This document shows positions 56,629-64,000 of a stretch of 64,000 nt of DNA, piece after piece. The stretch spans positions 30,830 to 94,829 of the forward strand of contig WJMF01000231.1 in assembly GCA_014728085.1 (NCBI GenBank), written 5' to 3'. The stretch is from Candidatus Zhuqueibacterota bacterium (GTDB lineage Bacteria > Zhuqueibacterota > Zhuqueibacteria > Residuimicrobiales > Oceaniaggregativiventaceae). The notes under the pieces were generated by a model. It made no database searches. It was not told the origin of the DNA and worked only from the letters and a program-made list of their open reading frames with translations. The translations under genes were made by a program, and so were the position numbers. The stretch's first letter is position 1, and each line of letters opens with the position of its first letter.

Positions 56629-57807
56629 ATGCAACGCTGGATACTACATATCGACATGGATGCCTTTTTTGCCGCCATTGAACAGCACGATCAGCCGCAA
56701 TGGCGGGGAAAGCCGGTGGTTGTCGGGGCGGATCCATGTCAGGGCCGGGGGCGAGGTGTTGTTTCTACCTGCAGTTATGAGGCCAGAGTGTTCGGTATTC
56801 GATCCGCAATGCCGATTTCACAGGCTTATAAACTATGCCCACAAGCCATTTATGTCCGGCCCAGAGGAGAGAGATATGCCGGGGTGTCGTCGCAAATTAT
56901 GAGCATCCTGAATGAATTCAGCCCTGATATTGAACCGTTGAGCATCGATGAAGCATTTCTTGATATCTCTTCCACCTATAAGCTTTACAAGACGCCCCAA
57001 AAGACCGGTATGCGACTGAAAGAACGGATTTTTTCGCAAACCGGCCTGACAGCCTCTGTTGGAATTGCGCCGAATAAATATGTCGCCAAGGTAGCCTCTG
57101 ATTTAAAAAAACCGGATGGTCTGGTACTTGTCCCTCAGGAAGGTATAAAAGAATTTTTATCGCCGCTGGAGATTTCGAGATTATGGGGAGTGGGGCCAAA
57201 AACCGAAACAACGCTGCGTCAACAGGAGATAAACACTATAGGAGAATTGGCGGATTATCCGTTACCGGCATTAAAGAAATTGTTCGGCAATTCATATCTT
57301 CATTTTTGGAAACTCGCCAACGGTATTGATGAGCGTAAAGTGGAAACCCGGCATCAGGCAAAATCAATGAGCCACGAAACCACTTTTTTGAAGGACTGCC
57401 ACGATGGAAAGACGCTTGAAAAAACGCTTCTAATGCTTTGCGACAAGCTCAGCAGGGATCTGCGAAAACACGATTATAGCGGACGCACGGTGACCCTGAA
57501 GATAAGGCTGGCCGATTTTTCCACTTTTACAAGATCCAGAACCCTGTCTCAGTTCACCCATGACACCAAAATGATATTTCAATGTGTTATGGATCTTTTC
57601 AATCAATTTGATCGCAAAGATATTGCCGTCAGGCTACTGGGGGTTTCATTGTCCAATCTGGAGAAAACCGGTTTTCAGCTCGACCTGTTTACGGAAAACC
57701 GGAATATAGATAAAGTTCTTGATCTGGTCCGCGACAAATTCGGCAAAGATGCCATTCAGCGGGCCAGTCTGTTGAATCGAAACAATACATCGGAACCGCA
57801 TAAATAG
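56629..57807 (+). CDS. dinB: DNA polymerase IV (Y-family translesion polymerase)
   Basis: 392 residues, full-length. HIDMDAFFAAIE (first catalytic Asp9), YEARVFGIRSAMP, LSIDEAFLD (second acidic pair) and TASVGIAPNKYVAKVASDLKKPDGL are diagnostic of DinB. A helix-hairpin-helix segment (LWGVGPKTETTLRQQEI) follows, and the C-terminal little-finger domain is complete. The final residues (ETGFQLDLF-like: KTGFQLDLFTE) resemble the clamp-binding QxxLF motif. It replicates past lesions with low fidelity. It is co-transcribed with a nucleotide-pool hydrolase, a notable pairing. Confidence 0.95.
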   Translation: MQRWILHIDMDAFFAAIEQHDQPQWRGKPVVVGADPCQGRGRGVVSTCSYEARVFGIRSAMPISQAYKLCPQAIYVRPRGERYAGVSSQIMSILNEFSPDIEPLSIDEAFLDISSTYKLYKTPQKTGMRLKERIFSQTGLTASVGIAPNKYVAKVASDLKKPDGLVLVPQEGIKEFLSPLEISRLWGVGPKTETTLRQQEINTIGELADYPLPALKKLFGNSYLHFWKLANGIDERKVETRHQAKSMSHETTFLKDCHDGKTLEKTLLMLCDKLSRDLRKHDYSGRTVTLKIRLADFSTFTRSRTLSQFTHDTKMIFQCVMDLFNQFDRKDIAVRLLGVSLSNLEKTGFQLDLFTENRNIDKVLDLVRDKFGKDAIQRASLLNRNNTSEPHK

Positions 57808-57826
57808 TGATATTTTGATGCGGTTC
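57793..57826. repeat. 9-bp inverted repeat overlapping the dinB stop
   Basis: GAACCGCAT (57793-57801) and ATGCGGTTC (57818-57826) are exact reverse complements with a 16-base spacer that includes the dinB stop codon. No T-tract follows, so it is not a standard terminator. It could be an operator for the next gene or a structure affecting mRNA stability. Confidence 0.5.
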
Positions 57827-57854
57827 ATGGAATATACATATTGAGGAGTACACA

Positions 57855-58592
57855 TTGAAATTTTTTCTGATCAGCATCGGCTTTTCGTTGGTTGTGGCAA
57901 CCGGCCTTATGTTGTGGCTTCCCATTGCTTATCCCTGGGGGTATTATCTTCTGGCTCTGGTCATCGCTTCTTTTGTTTCATGGTTGCATCAGAACCAAAA
58001 AGAGCGGTTTCAGCCGCCGGAAACCAAATCTCTTTTCGATCAAACCTTTCTTCTCAACACCCTGCATAACATCACGGCGTTAATTGATATCGACAAGGAG
58101 GCTGCGAGCAGCACGGTGCAGCATCTGGCGGATTATGTACGGGCCATTATGGCACAGAGCAAATCAGAATCAACACTTTTGGCTCATGAAGTAAGATGCG
58201 TTTCTATTTATCTTGAAATCGAAAAGGCCCGGCTGGGGGATCGACTGGAGGTTAAGGTTGATGTTCCAAAAGAGTGTTATGAAGTCTGTGTGCCCCGTTT
58301 TTTTCTTCAGCCACTTGTCGAAACCGCAATCCGATATGGGGCGGAAAATCATGACAGCAAAACCAAAATCACCCTGGTTGCTGACCGGAAAGCAAAAAGT
58401 GTTCATGTGGACTTTAGCGATGTCAGCGACACTTTTGATGACGACGCCGGGAAAAAACTCGATAAAAGGAAACCGGTTGTTGCCAGGGTACGAAACAACC
58501 TGGAAAAATTTTATCAGAAAAAGGTGCCGGTAGAATTGTTCTCGGTTATCCCATCGGGCTGCCGTACCCTTATTCATCTGCCAACACCCTGA
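57855..58592 (+). CDS. Degenerate LytS-type histidine kinase (pseudokinase)
   Basis: 245 residues from TTG 57855, with GAGGA 8 bases upstream. Two N-terminal membrane hairpins (about 4-22 and 24-40) precede a LytS/YehU-like HisKA_7TM-independent kinase core. FLLNTLHNITALIDIDKEAA, YLEIEKARLGDRLEVKVDVP and FFLQPLVETAIRYG align with that family. The phospho-acceptor His (normally PHFLFN) is Thr here (QTFLLN), the N-box VEN is VET, and the DxGxG and final glycine motifs are gone. ATP binding and autophosphorylation are therefore unlikely. It may be a regulatory scaffold that dimerises with an active partner (inference). Confidence 0.75.
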   Translation: MKFFLISIGFSLVVATGLMLWLPIAYPWGYYLLALVIASFVSWLHQNQKERFQPPETKSLFDQTFLLNTLHNITALIDIDKEAASSTVQHLADYVRAIMAQSKSESTLLAHEVRCVSIYLEIEKARLGDRLEVKVDVPKECYEVCVPRFFLQPLVETAIRYGAENHDSKTKITLVADRKAKSVHVDFSDVSDTFDDDAGKKLDKRKPVVARVRNNLEKFYQKKVPVELFSVIPSGCRTLIHLPTP

Positions 58593-58638
58593 TCGCTTCA
58601 TGTCAGCTTGTTTATCAATAGAATGTAAAGGAATTTTT

Positions 58639-60252
58639 ATGATCAGACATATGATGGTTACACTGATATTAACTCTTCTCGTTGCCGGTAGTCCCGCCGG
58701 GCAAACTCTGACCCTTGCTGTGTTTACCCACAAGGTGGATTCGGTTCTGGTTCACGACCTGATAGTAACTCTTGAAGAGGATCTGAACGAGCTCGTTGCC
58801 AAAGACCAGTCCCTTTCTCTGCATGTCGTGGCTGAATCGCTGGCGGTTAGTGATTCTATGCTGAAAAGATGTGATCTTCTTCTGGAAGAACGAAACGCAG
58901 ACATGGGTATCTCCTTTGCCGGCAGAGATGAGGACGAAACCCACGATTTTGTATTGCTGCTGAAACCATCCCGGCTCGATTCCATCTCCTTATGGACACC
59001 GGTTCGCCCTTTCGTAAAAGAACTCTGTTTTATAAAAGCACAATGGTCCTGGATTCGCTCCTTCCTCAGGCTGAGCGTTGTTGAAAAACTGGGATACACC
59101 ATCGACCAGGTCGATATCGATCTCGAAGAGGAAGCAAAAACAACCGTTGCCAAACTTTTTGCTATCGCTTTCAATGGCCATCAACTCCTTTTAAATGGTG
59201 AAGAGGTCCGCTTTGACCCCGGCCTTGATGAATTGTATCAGCAGGGTTTGGCTGGTGCAACGGATACGACTGCTCTGGAAGGTTATCTGAGGTATAATTA
59301 CGCCCTTTTCTGCGCGATAACGGATTCATCCGACTTGGCCATCCGACAACTCGATATCGCTGATTCGCTGTTCGCCAGTTATCAGGATTCAATTTTTAGA
59401 GGGTTAACCAATGTTGCTTTTTACCATCTCTACCGCAAGTTGGATATGGATTCTCTGGCTCTGGCCAGTATTGATCGTGCCCGCCGTTTTGCACCGCAAC
59501 TCCCCCTTGTCCGATCTCTCTATTCGGTCACAGCGGAAAGTGACCCTACAGCTGTCGATTCCATAGTGGATAATCCGTTTGATGCCGCTGAAGCGCTGTA
59601 TGAACGCGCCAATGCAGTAAGCAAGGAAGGTCAACTGGATGAGGCTCTGTTGCTCTACAAGCAGTATCTGTCGGTAGCCGGAGAGCTGGCAAATGAAGTC
59701 GCCATCGCCCGGGCGCATTTTGGCCTGGGAACCGTGCAATACGCCATGGAGAATGCAGATGCCGCCATGCCCCATTTTCTATCCGCAGAAGAGTATTTTG
59801 AAATGCTGGGGGACACCTGTCTCCTTGCCAAGGTGGATATAAATCTGGGAGCGATTTATCACGAAAAAGAGGATTTTACCACGGCACAACTTCGTTACGA
59901 ATCTGCGTTGTCACAGGCCAGGCGCTGTAAGGATCAGGAAAATGTAATGCGCGCACATTCCAACCTGGGAGACCTCTTTTCAGAGCAAGAGCAGTGGGCA
60001 AAGGCGCACAAACATTACAATCAGGCTCTCGATATCGCAACGTTTTACAACGATGAAAAAACCGTTGCCTTGCTCAATTATGCCAAGGGCCTGGCACATT
60101 TAAAAGAGGGACATCTTAAACTGGGATATGACGAGATCAAAATCGCCTTTGAACTGGGACGGGATACTCTGAACATTGATCCCGGGAAAGAGGAACGGTT
60201 CCTGCGGCGCCTTGAGGAATTGATAAGAAATCAGGAGATGCTGGCTCAATAG
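58639..60252 (+). CDS. Secreted TPR-repeat protein
   Basis: 537 residues from ATG 58639, with AAAGGA 8 bases before; the frame opens 13 codons earlier without signal features. A signal peptide (ending VAGSPAGQ) is followed by a beta-rich or alpha/beta part (about 20-190; LTLAVFTHKVDSVLVHDLI) of no family I recognise, and then TPRs (about 315-520; AFHLYRK, QLRYESALSQARRCKDQENV, KAHKHYNQALDIATFYNDEK). It follows the pseudokinase gene by 46 bases. Together they might form a signalling or scaffolding pair (inference). Confidence 0.72.
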   Translation: MIRHMMVTLILTLLVAGSPAGQTLTLAVFTHKVDSVLVHDLIVTLEEDLNELVAKDQSLSLHVVAESLAVSDSMLKRCDLLLEERNADMGISFAGRDEDETHDFVLLLKPSRLDSISLWTPVRPFVKELCFIKAQWSWIRSFLRLSVVEKLGYTIDQVDIDLEEEAKTTVAKLFAIAFNGHQLLLNGEEVRFDPGLDELYQQGLAGATDTTALEGYLRYNYALFCAITDSSDLAIRQLDIADSLFASYQDSIFRGLTNVAFYHLYRKLDMDSLALASIDRARRFAPQLPLVRSLYSVTAESDPTAVDSIVDNPFDAAEALYERANAVSKEGQLDEALLLYKQYLSVAGELANEVAIARAHFGLGTVQYAMENADAAMPHFLSAEEYFEMLGDTCLLAKVDINLGAIYHEKEDFTTAQLRYESALSQARRCKDQENVMRAHSNLGDLFSEQEQWAKAHKHYNQALDIATFYNDEKTVALLNYAKGLAHLKEGHLKLGYDEIKIAFELGRDTLNIDPGKEERFLRRLEELIRNQEMLAQ

Positions 60253-60266
60253 AGCAAAGGAGAATT

Positions 60267-60995
60267 ATGACCGGTTTACACAAACGCATCAATTCTCGTT
60301 TGGATAAGGCCATTTGGGAATATCACATGTTAAACGATGGCGATTGCATCCTGTTTGCCGTATCGGGGGGAGCGGATTCTATGGCCCTGGTCACGCTTTT
60401 ACATCAGCGCATTCACATATATGCCAAAGAATTGAGGCTTCATGCTCTTTATGTCGATCTCGGCTTTGATGGCAGCCAGGAAGAACGATGCAAACAGATG
60501 AACAATTATTTGCAATCCCTTAAAATTCAGGTGACCACTCTTAAAACCCGCATCGGGCCGGATGCTCACAGAGAATCGAACAAGATGAATCCCTGTTTCC
60601 TCTGTTCGCGCATAAGGAGAAAGCATATTTTCAAAATTGCGGAAGAGTTGAATTGTAATAAAATCGTATTTGGTCATCATAAAGATGATTTGATTCAGAC
60701 CCTCATTCTCAATATGATTTTTGGGCGCGAAATCAGCACCATGACACCAAAGCTGGAGGTCTTTAAGGGAAAATTTACGCTGCTCAGACCGATGGCTTTG
60801 GTTGATGAACCCATGATTAAACATTTTATTGAACAGCAGAATATACCTGTGATCGAGCAGAATTGTCCGACAGACGGGAATTCCGAACGCGACTATATTA
60901 AATCGATTGTCTATCAGCTGGAAAGAAAATTCCGCGGTGCCCGGAATAATATATTTTACAGCATGAAAAACGTTAAAACCGATTATTTGCTCTAG
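60267..60995 (+). CDS. TtcA-family PP-loop protein (tRNA thiolation-like)
   Basis: 242 residues. The PP-loop SGGADSM lies near residue 30, and CFLCSRIRR supplies the CxxC, followed later by a third Cys (QNCPTDGNSERDYIK). FGHHKDDLIQTLILNMIFG is the TtcA signature. TtcA binds a 4Fe-4S cluster on these three Cys and thiolates C32 of some tRNAs. The order of motifs supports the family; the exact substrate is not certain, since homologues with other roles exist. A good Shine-Dalgarno (AAAGGAG) precedes ATG. It lies between the TPR protein and the C5-epimerase-like gene. Confidence 0.8.
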   Translation: MTGLHKRINSRLDKAIWEYHMLNDGDCILFAVSGGADSMALVTLLHQRIHIYAKELRLHALYVDLGFDGSQEERCKQMNNYLQSLKIQVTTLKTRIGPDAHRESNKMNPCFLCSRIRRKHIFKIAEELNCNKIVFGHHKDDLIQTLILNMIFGREISTMTPKLEVFKGKFTLLRPMALVDEPMIKHFIEQQNIPVIEQNCPTDGNSERDYIKSIVYQLERKFRGARNNIFYSMKNVKTDYLL

Positions 60996-60998
60996 AGT

Positions 60999-61853
60999 AT
61001 GACGAGAATTAAAATCCCCAATTCCTATTATATCGACCTGCGAGGTTTGGAAGATTTTGGCTATCCACGTGACGCCGATGGCCTGCCTCTCGTCGGGTAT
61101 GGAAAGAAAACCGGAAATCGATATAATCCGATTACAATATCACAGTACGGATTTTATTTGCTGAATCGTCCTCGATACCACGGGATCGCCATAAAGTGTG
61201 CGGATTGGCTGGTCGATAATTTAAAGCCCTGGCAGCAAAGTATGTATGCATGGATTTATGATTTTGACCTGTGGTTTTACGGGCCCCGTGCTCCCTGGAT
61301 TTCCGCAATGGCCCAGGGGGAAGGTATTTCTCTGCTCTTGCGTGTTTTTCAGCTGACCGGTATAGAAAAATATAGAGAGACGGCAAAACTCGCCTTCACA
61401 CCGTTCCGCTACCCGGTAGAGGAGAATGGCATCGTCGACAGAATCGCAGACCAGTCCGTTTTTTTTGAAGAGTACGTTACTCATCCGCCTTCTCACGTGC
61501 TCAATGGACACATTTTCGCCCTTTTGGGCGTTTATGATTACTGGCGTTTTTTTAATGACGATGACGCAGCGAGATTATGGCAACAAGGAACGAATACCAT
61601 CAGGCAGCACTGGTCGCGATGGGATTGCGGTTACTGGACCTGGTACGATTTATACCCTGTCAGACGCCTGGCATCCCGAATGTATCACCGCCTGCATATT
61701 CGCCTGGTCAAGAAGTTATCCGAGCTGAATGAAGATACGGAATTGTCCGCTCTCGCTGAACGCTGGCATCATATGTTGAACCACCCGGTTTGCGTGGCGA
61801 AATGGCTTGTGTTCAAATCTATTGAGAAAATTAGAATTTTTTTGCTAAAATGA
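60999..61853 (+). CDS. D-glucuronyl C5-epimerase family protein
   Basis: 284 residues. FYGPRAPWISAMAQGEGISL, LLLRVFQLTG, and VLNGHIFALLGVYDYWRFF are typical of the C-terminal domain of D-glucuronyl C5-epimerases, which convert GlcA to IdoA within heparan-like polymers. The bacterial version acts alone. No signal peptide is visible, so a cytoplasmic or membrane-associated lipid-linked substrate is possible. It overlaps the glycosyltransferase gene by ATGA, implying the two build one glycan. Exact substrate not known. Confidence 0.85.
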   Translation: MTRIKIPNSYYIDLRGLEDFGYPRDADGLPLVGYGKKTGNRYNPITISQYGFYLLNRPRYHGIAIKCADWLVDNLKPWQQSMYAWIYDFDLWFYGPRAPWISAMAQGEGISLLLRVFQLTGIEKYRETAKLAFTPFRYPVEENGIVDRIADQSVFFEEYVTHPPSHVLNGHIFALLGVYDYWRFFNDDDAARLWQQGTNTIRQHWSRWDCGYWTWYDLYPVRRLASRMYHRLHIRLVKKLSELNEDTELSALAERWHHMLNHPVCVAKWLVFKSIEKIRIFLLK

Positions 61854-63112
61854 AGAAAAAAACACTACTCATCATTGCTTATTATTTTCCGCCTGTCGGC
61901 ATGAGCGGCACGCAACGCGTGGCCAAATTTGCCAAATATCTTCCGGAAAACGGATGGCAGGCTGTGGTTCTTACCGTCAAACCTATTTTATATTTCAGTC
62001 TTGATAAATCGCTGTTACAGGATATCGGCGACACGCCGGTCATCAGAACCGAATCCCTTGATCCTCAGAGAATATTGTACCGGTTTGGAAAGCGAAAAAA
62101 GACAGCTGCTGCCGGCCGGTCTGCGGGCTTGCTGAATCTGAACAAAGTTTTATCCTTTTTTTGTCTGCCCGATCTGAAACGCCTGTGGCATCTTCATGCC
62201 ATGCAAGTCGTTAGGAAATTGCACAAACAGTACCGTTTTGATGCTGTTTTTTCAACGTCACCACCGCATTCCGTACATTTATTGGCGAGGCACATCTCCG
62301 GAAAATATCAAATACCCTGGATTGCGGATTTCCGCGACAGCTGGTCGGGTGGTGTGGTGGTTCAGGAACCGACGTGGTTTCACCGCTATATGAATAAAAG
62401 GTTGCAGCGCAGCGTTGTTAAACGGGCGGATGCCGTTATCGGTGTAACAACCGGCATTATCGATCAACTTTTGTTGGATAATGAGAAAAAATTTTATTAT
62501 ATTCCAAATGGTTTTGACCCCGATGATTATCCGAAAGCGAACCGCAGAGCAAAGCGACAAGTTGTATTTTGTCACTGCGGCTCTGTTACCAAATTTAGTC
62601 ATCCCGGACCTCTGCTCGAGGCAATCCAGCTCCTGCTCAAACGAAAACCCGATTTGAAAACAATCCTTTTGTTTCAGTTTGTCGGTTATGATGCGCTGGG
62701 AAATTTTCGCGATATGGTTCGGCAATTCGGACTGGATCAGGTGGTTCAGGTTATATCCTACAAGAGCCACCGGCAGGCGCTTCAATATGTGGTTGATGCA
62801 GATGCACTCGTTTTGATTGCCCGCGGTCGCAAGGAGGATCGGTTTATTCCGGGAAAAACATACGAGTATATCGGGGCACAAAAAAATATATTGGCCATTA
62901 CCGATGTGGCTGAAATCAGACAGCTCTTATCGGCGATACCCGGAGCAACCCGGGTCGCCTATGGAGATGCGGAAAAAATAGCAGAAACCATAGAGTTTAT
63001 CTTGACTAAATCCAAAGACTTGTATTTAGAAAACAACATCGATCTTTCGCTTTACAACCGGCGCCATCAAACCGCAGAACTGGCAGCCGTGCTCGACAGC
63101 GTGATCAGGTAA
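61850..63112 (+). CDS. GT4-like glycosyltransferase
   Basis: 420 residues. LLIIAYYFPPVGMSGTQRVAKFAKYL, a common opening for GT4-like group 1 transferases, is followed by FSTSPPHSVHLLARHI and IPWIADFRDSWSG. Further on, YYIPNGFDPDDYPKAN and TYEYIGAQKNILAI match the GT-B C-terminal domain. It would add a sugar from a nucleotide-sugar donor; specificity is unknown. Its start overlaps the C5-epimerase-like gene stop, which hints at a uronic-acid-containing surface glycan (inference). Confidence 0.88.
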   Translation: MKKKTLLIIAYYFPPVGMSGTQRVAKFAKYLPENGWQAVVLTVKPILYFSLDKSLLQDIGDTPVIRTESLDPQRILYRFGKRKKTAAAGRSAGLLNLNKVLSFFCLPDLKRLWHLHAMQVVRKLHKQYRFDAVFSTSPPHSVHLLARHISGKYQIPWIADFRDSWSGGVVVQEPTWFHRYMNKRLQRSVVKRADAVIGVTTGIIDQLLLDNEKKFYYIPNGFDPDDYPKANRRAKRQVVFCHCGSVTKFSHPGPLLEAIQLLLKRKPDLKTILLFQFVGYDALGNFRDMVRQFGLDQVVQVISYKSHRQALQYVVDADALVLIARGRKEDRFIPGKTYEYIGAQKNILAITDVAEIRQLLSAIPGATRVAYGDAEKIAETIEFILTKSKDLYLENNIDLSLYNRRHQTAELAAVLDSVIR

Positions 63113-63124
63113 AACGGAAAGGTA

Positions 63125-64000
63125 ATGGTCGCTTTTATGATGCAGAGCAGTTTGTGCAGATTTTTTTTACTCGGGTTGTTTTTTTCTCTTTCTAACTTGA
63201 CCCCGGCTCAGGACTATATCTGGCCAACAGATGCCAGTCGTGGCCTTACATCCACCTTTGCGGAATCCCGTCCGGGTCGCTTTCATGCCGGAATCGATAT
63301 CAAAACCTGGGGCCGGGAAGGTTATAAGGTGTTTGCCATACGCCCGGGACATATTTCACGTATTCGTGTTTCTCCCTATGGCTATGGCAAGGCGCTTTAT
63401 CTGACCCTCGATACGGGAGAAATTGTCGTTTATGGCCATTTGAAAGCGTTTAACGATGAAATAGAACAGTATGTCTGGCAACAACAACAAAAAGAGGGCA
63501 AATATGCCGTGCAGCTGTGGCCTTCCGCAGACCGCTTTGTGGTTGAACAGGGCGACCTCATCGGTTATAGCGGCCAGACCGGAATTGGCTATCCGCACCT
63601 GCATTTTGAAGTTCGGGATCGCGGTAACAAGCCCTTTAATCCGTTGCTGCTGGGGTACAAGGTCAAGGACACCATCTCTCCGATTATCCGGCGTATTTCC
63701 GTCACCCCTTTGGACGCTTATTCGCATGTTGAAAATGACTGGCGACCGCTGGTTGAAGAGACCGTATATATCAGACCGGGAGAATATCAAATTGCCGATA
63801 CGATCGATGTAAACGGGCGTTTTGCCTTTGGCGTATCCGCCTATGATCAGATGGATGGTATACACAACAAATTCAGTGCCTACAAGATTGCTTTTTTTAT
63901 CGATGACAAGGAAATTTTTAGAAGCCGCTATGACACGTTTTCCTACAGCATCAATGGTATGGCAAAGCTGGACCGGGATTATCGCCTGGCCAGTTTGGGA
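63125..64000 (+). CDS. M23-family peptidase, 5' part only
   Basis: About 292 codons are present and the frame runs off the window. The signal peptide (RFFLLGLFFSLSNLTPAQ) lies after ATG 63125; ATG 63137 is an alternative start. RFHAGIDIKTWGREGYKVFA, IVVYGHLKAF and YPHLHFEVRD give the three LytM zinc and catalytic motifs (HxxxD, GH, HxH). The following part (DTISPIIRRISVTPL) is a beta-rich region found in long M23 proteins of the FCB group. It probably cuts peptidoglycan cross-links or acts as a non-cleaving regulator; the full protein is not visible. Confidence 0.88.
   Translation, partial: MVAFMMQSSLCRFFLLGLFFSLSNLTPAQDYIWPTDASRGLTSTFAESRPGRFHAGIDIKTWGREGYKVFAIRPGHISRIRVSPYGYGKALYLTLDTGEIVVYGHLKAFNDEIEQYVWQQQQKEGKYAVQLWPSADRFVVEQGDLIGYSGQTGIGYPHLHFEVRDRGNKPFNPLLLGYKVKDTISPIIRRISVTPLDAYSHVENDWRPLVEETVYIRPGEYQIADTIDVNGRFAFGVSAYDQMDGIHNKFSAYKIAFFIDDKEIFRSRYDTFSYSINGMAKLDRDYRLASLG

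Overview
The window is bacterial, gene-dense and of moderate GC. I found no tRNA, rRNA, CRISPR array, prophage or insertion sequence. Three long secreted proteins end in the same roughly 90-residue module (NYPNPF...GLYxY/GVYLY...), the FlgD-like/type IX-type C-terminal domain. Lipoproteins with motifs such as NPLDPDN also occur. Together these point to the FCB superphylum, most likely a Calditrichota/KSB1-like lineage. This is an inference from protein style, not a phylogeny.

Bases 1-13200 hold a signalling hub. Five SpoIIE/RsbU-type PP2C phosphatases lie around one STAS anti-anti-sigma protein and one RsbW-type anti-sigma kinase. Each phosphatase has a different input: a multi-pass membrane domain, an 8-segment membrane domain plus GAF, tandem GAFs, a response-regulator receiver, and HAMP plus GAF. 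A B12-type radical SAM gene sits inside the array. A sixth phosphatase, a paralogue of the first, lies on the minus strand at 22544-25027 with a PIN-PhoH ATPase and a methyltransferase. No SigB-type sigma factor is in the window, so the final target is unknown.

Bases 13200-22540 carry mixed housekeeping and envelope genes on the plus strand: a TolB/FlgO-like TPR lipoprotein, a deoxynucleoside kinase, a SAM hydrolase, a site-2 protease, an anchored unknown, a class A penicillin-binding protein, a PfkB sugar kinase and an anchored unknown.

Bases 27250-34200 encode secreted proteins: a large HExxH metallopeptidase with FN3, propeller and Big_5-like modules, an FN3-TPR lipoprotein, and a W/Y-rich repeat protein. 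Bases 34264-39007 are a minus-strand run of a secreted propeller protein, nitroreductase, DUF2905, aldehyde dehydrogenase and DUF362. Bases 39279-41925 are an ECF sigma module: sigma factor, membrane anti-sigma candidate, CnrX/Spy-like periplasmic protein and a secreted protein with four 177-bp tandem repeats.

Bases 43310-53631 suggest glycan catabolism: a GxGYxYP putative glycoside hydrolase, a GH109-type enzyme, another Gfo/Idh/MocA oxidoreductase, two UroD-like proteins, an AI-2E-type permease and an M3 peptidase lipoprotein. Bases 53674-64000 mix surface-glycan assembly (flippase, methyltransferase, glucuronyl C5-epimerase, GT4 glycosyltransferase) with a DNPH1-like hydrolase/dinB pair, a degenerate LytS-type histidine kinase, a TPR protein, a TtcA-like protein and the start of an M23 peptidase.

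Genes are tightly packed, with many ATGA or 8-base overlaps. Start codons were chosen from Shine-Dalgarno spacing and signal-peptide position. Family assignments come from motif recognition only; no database search was possible.
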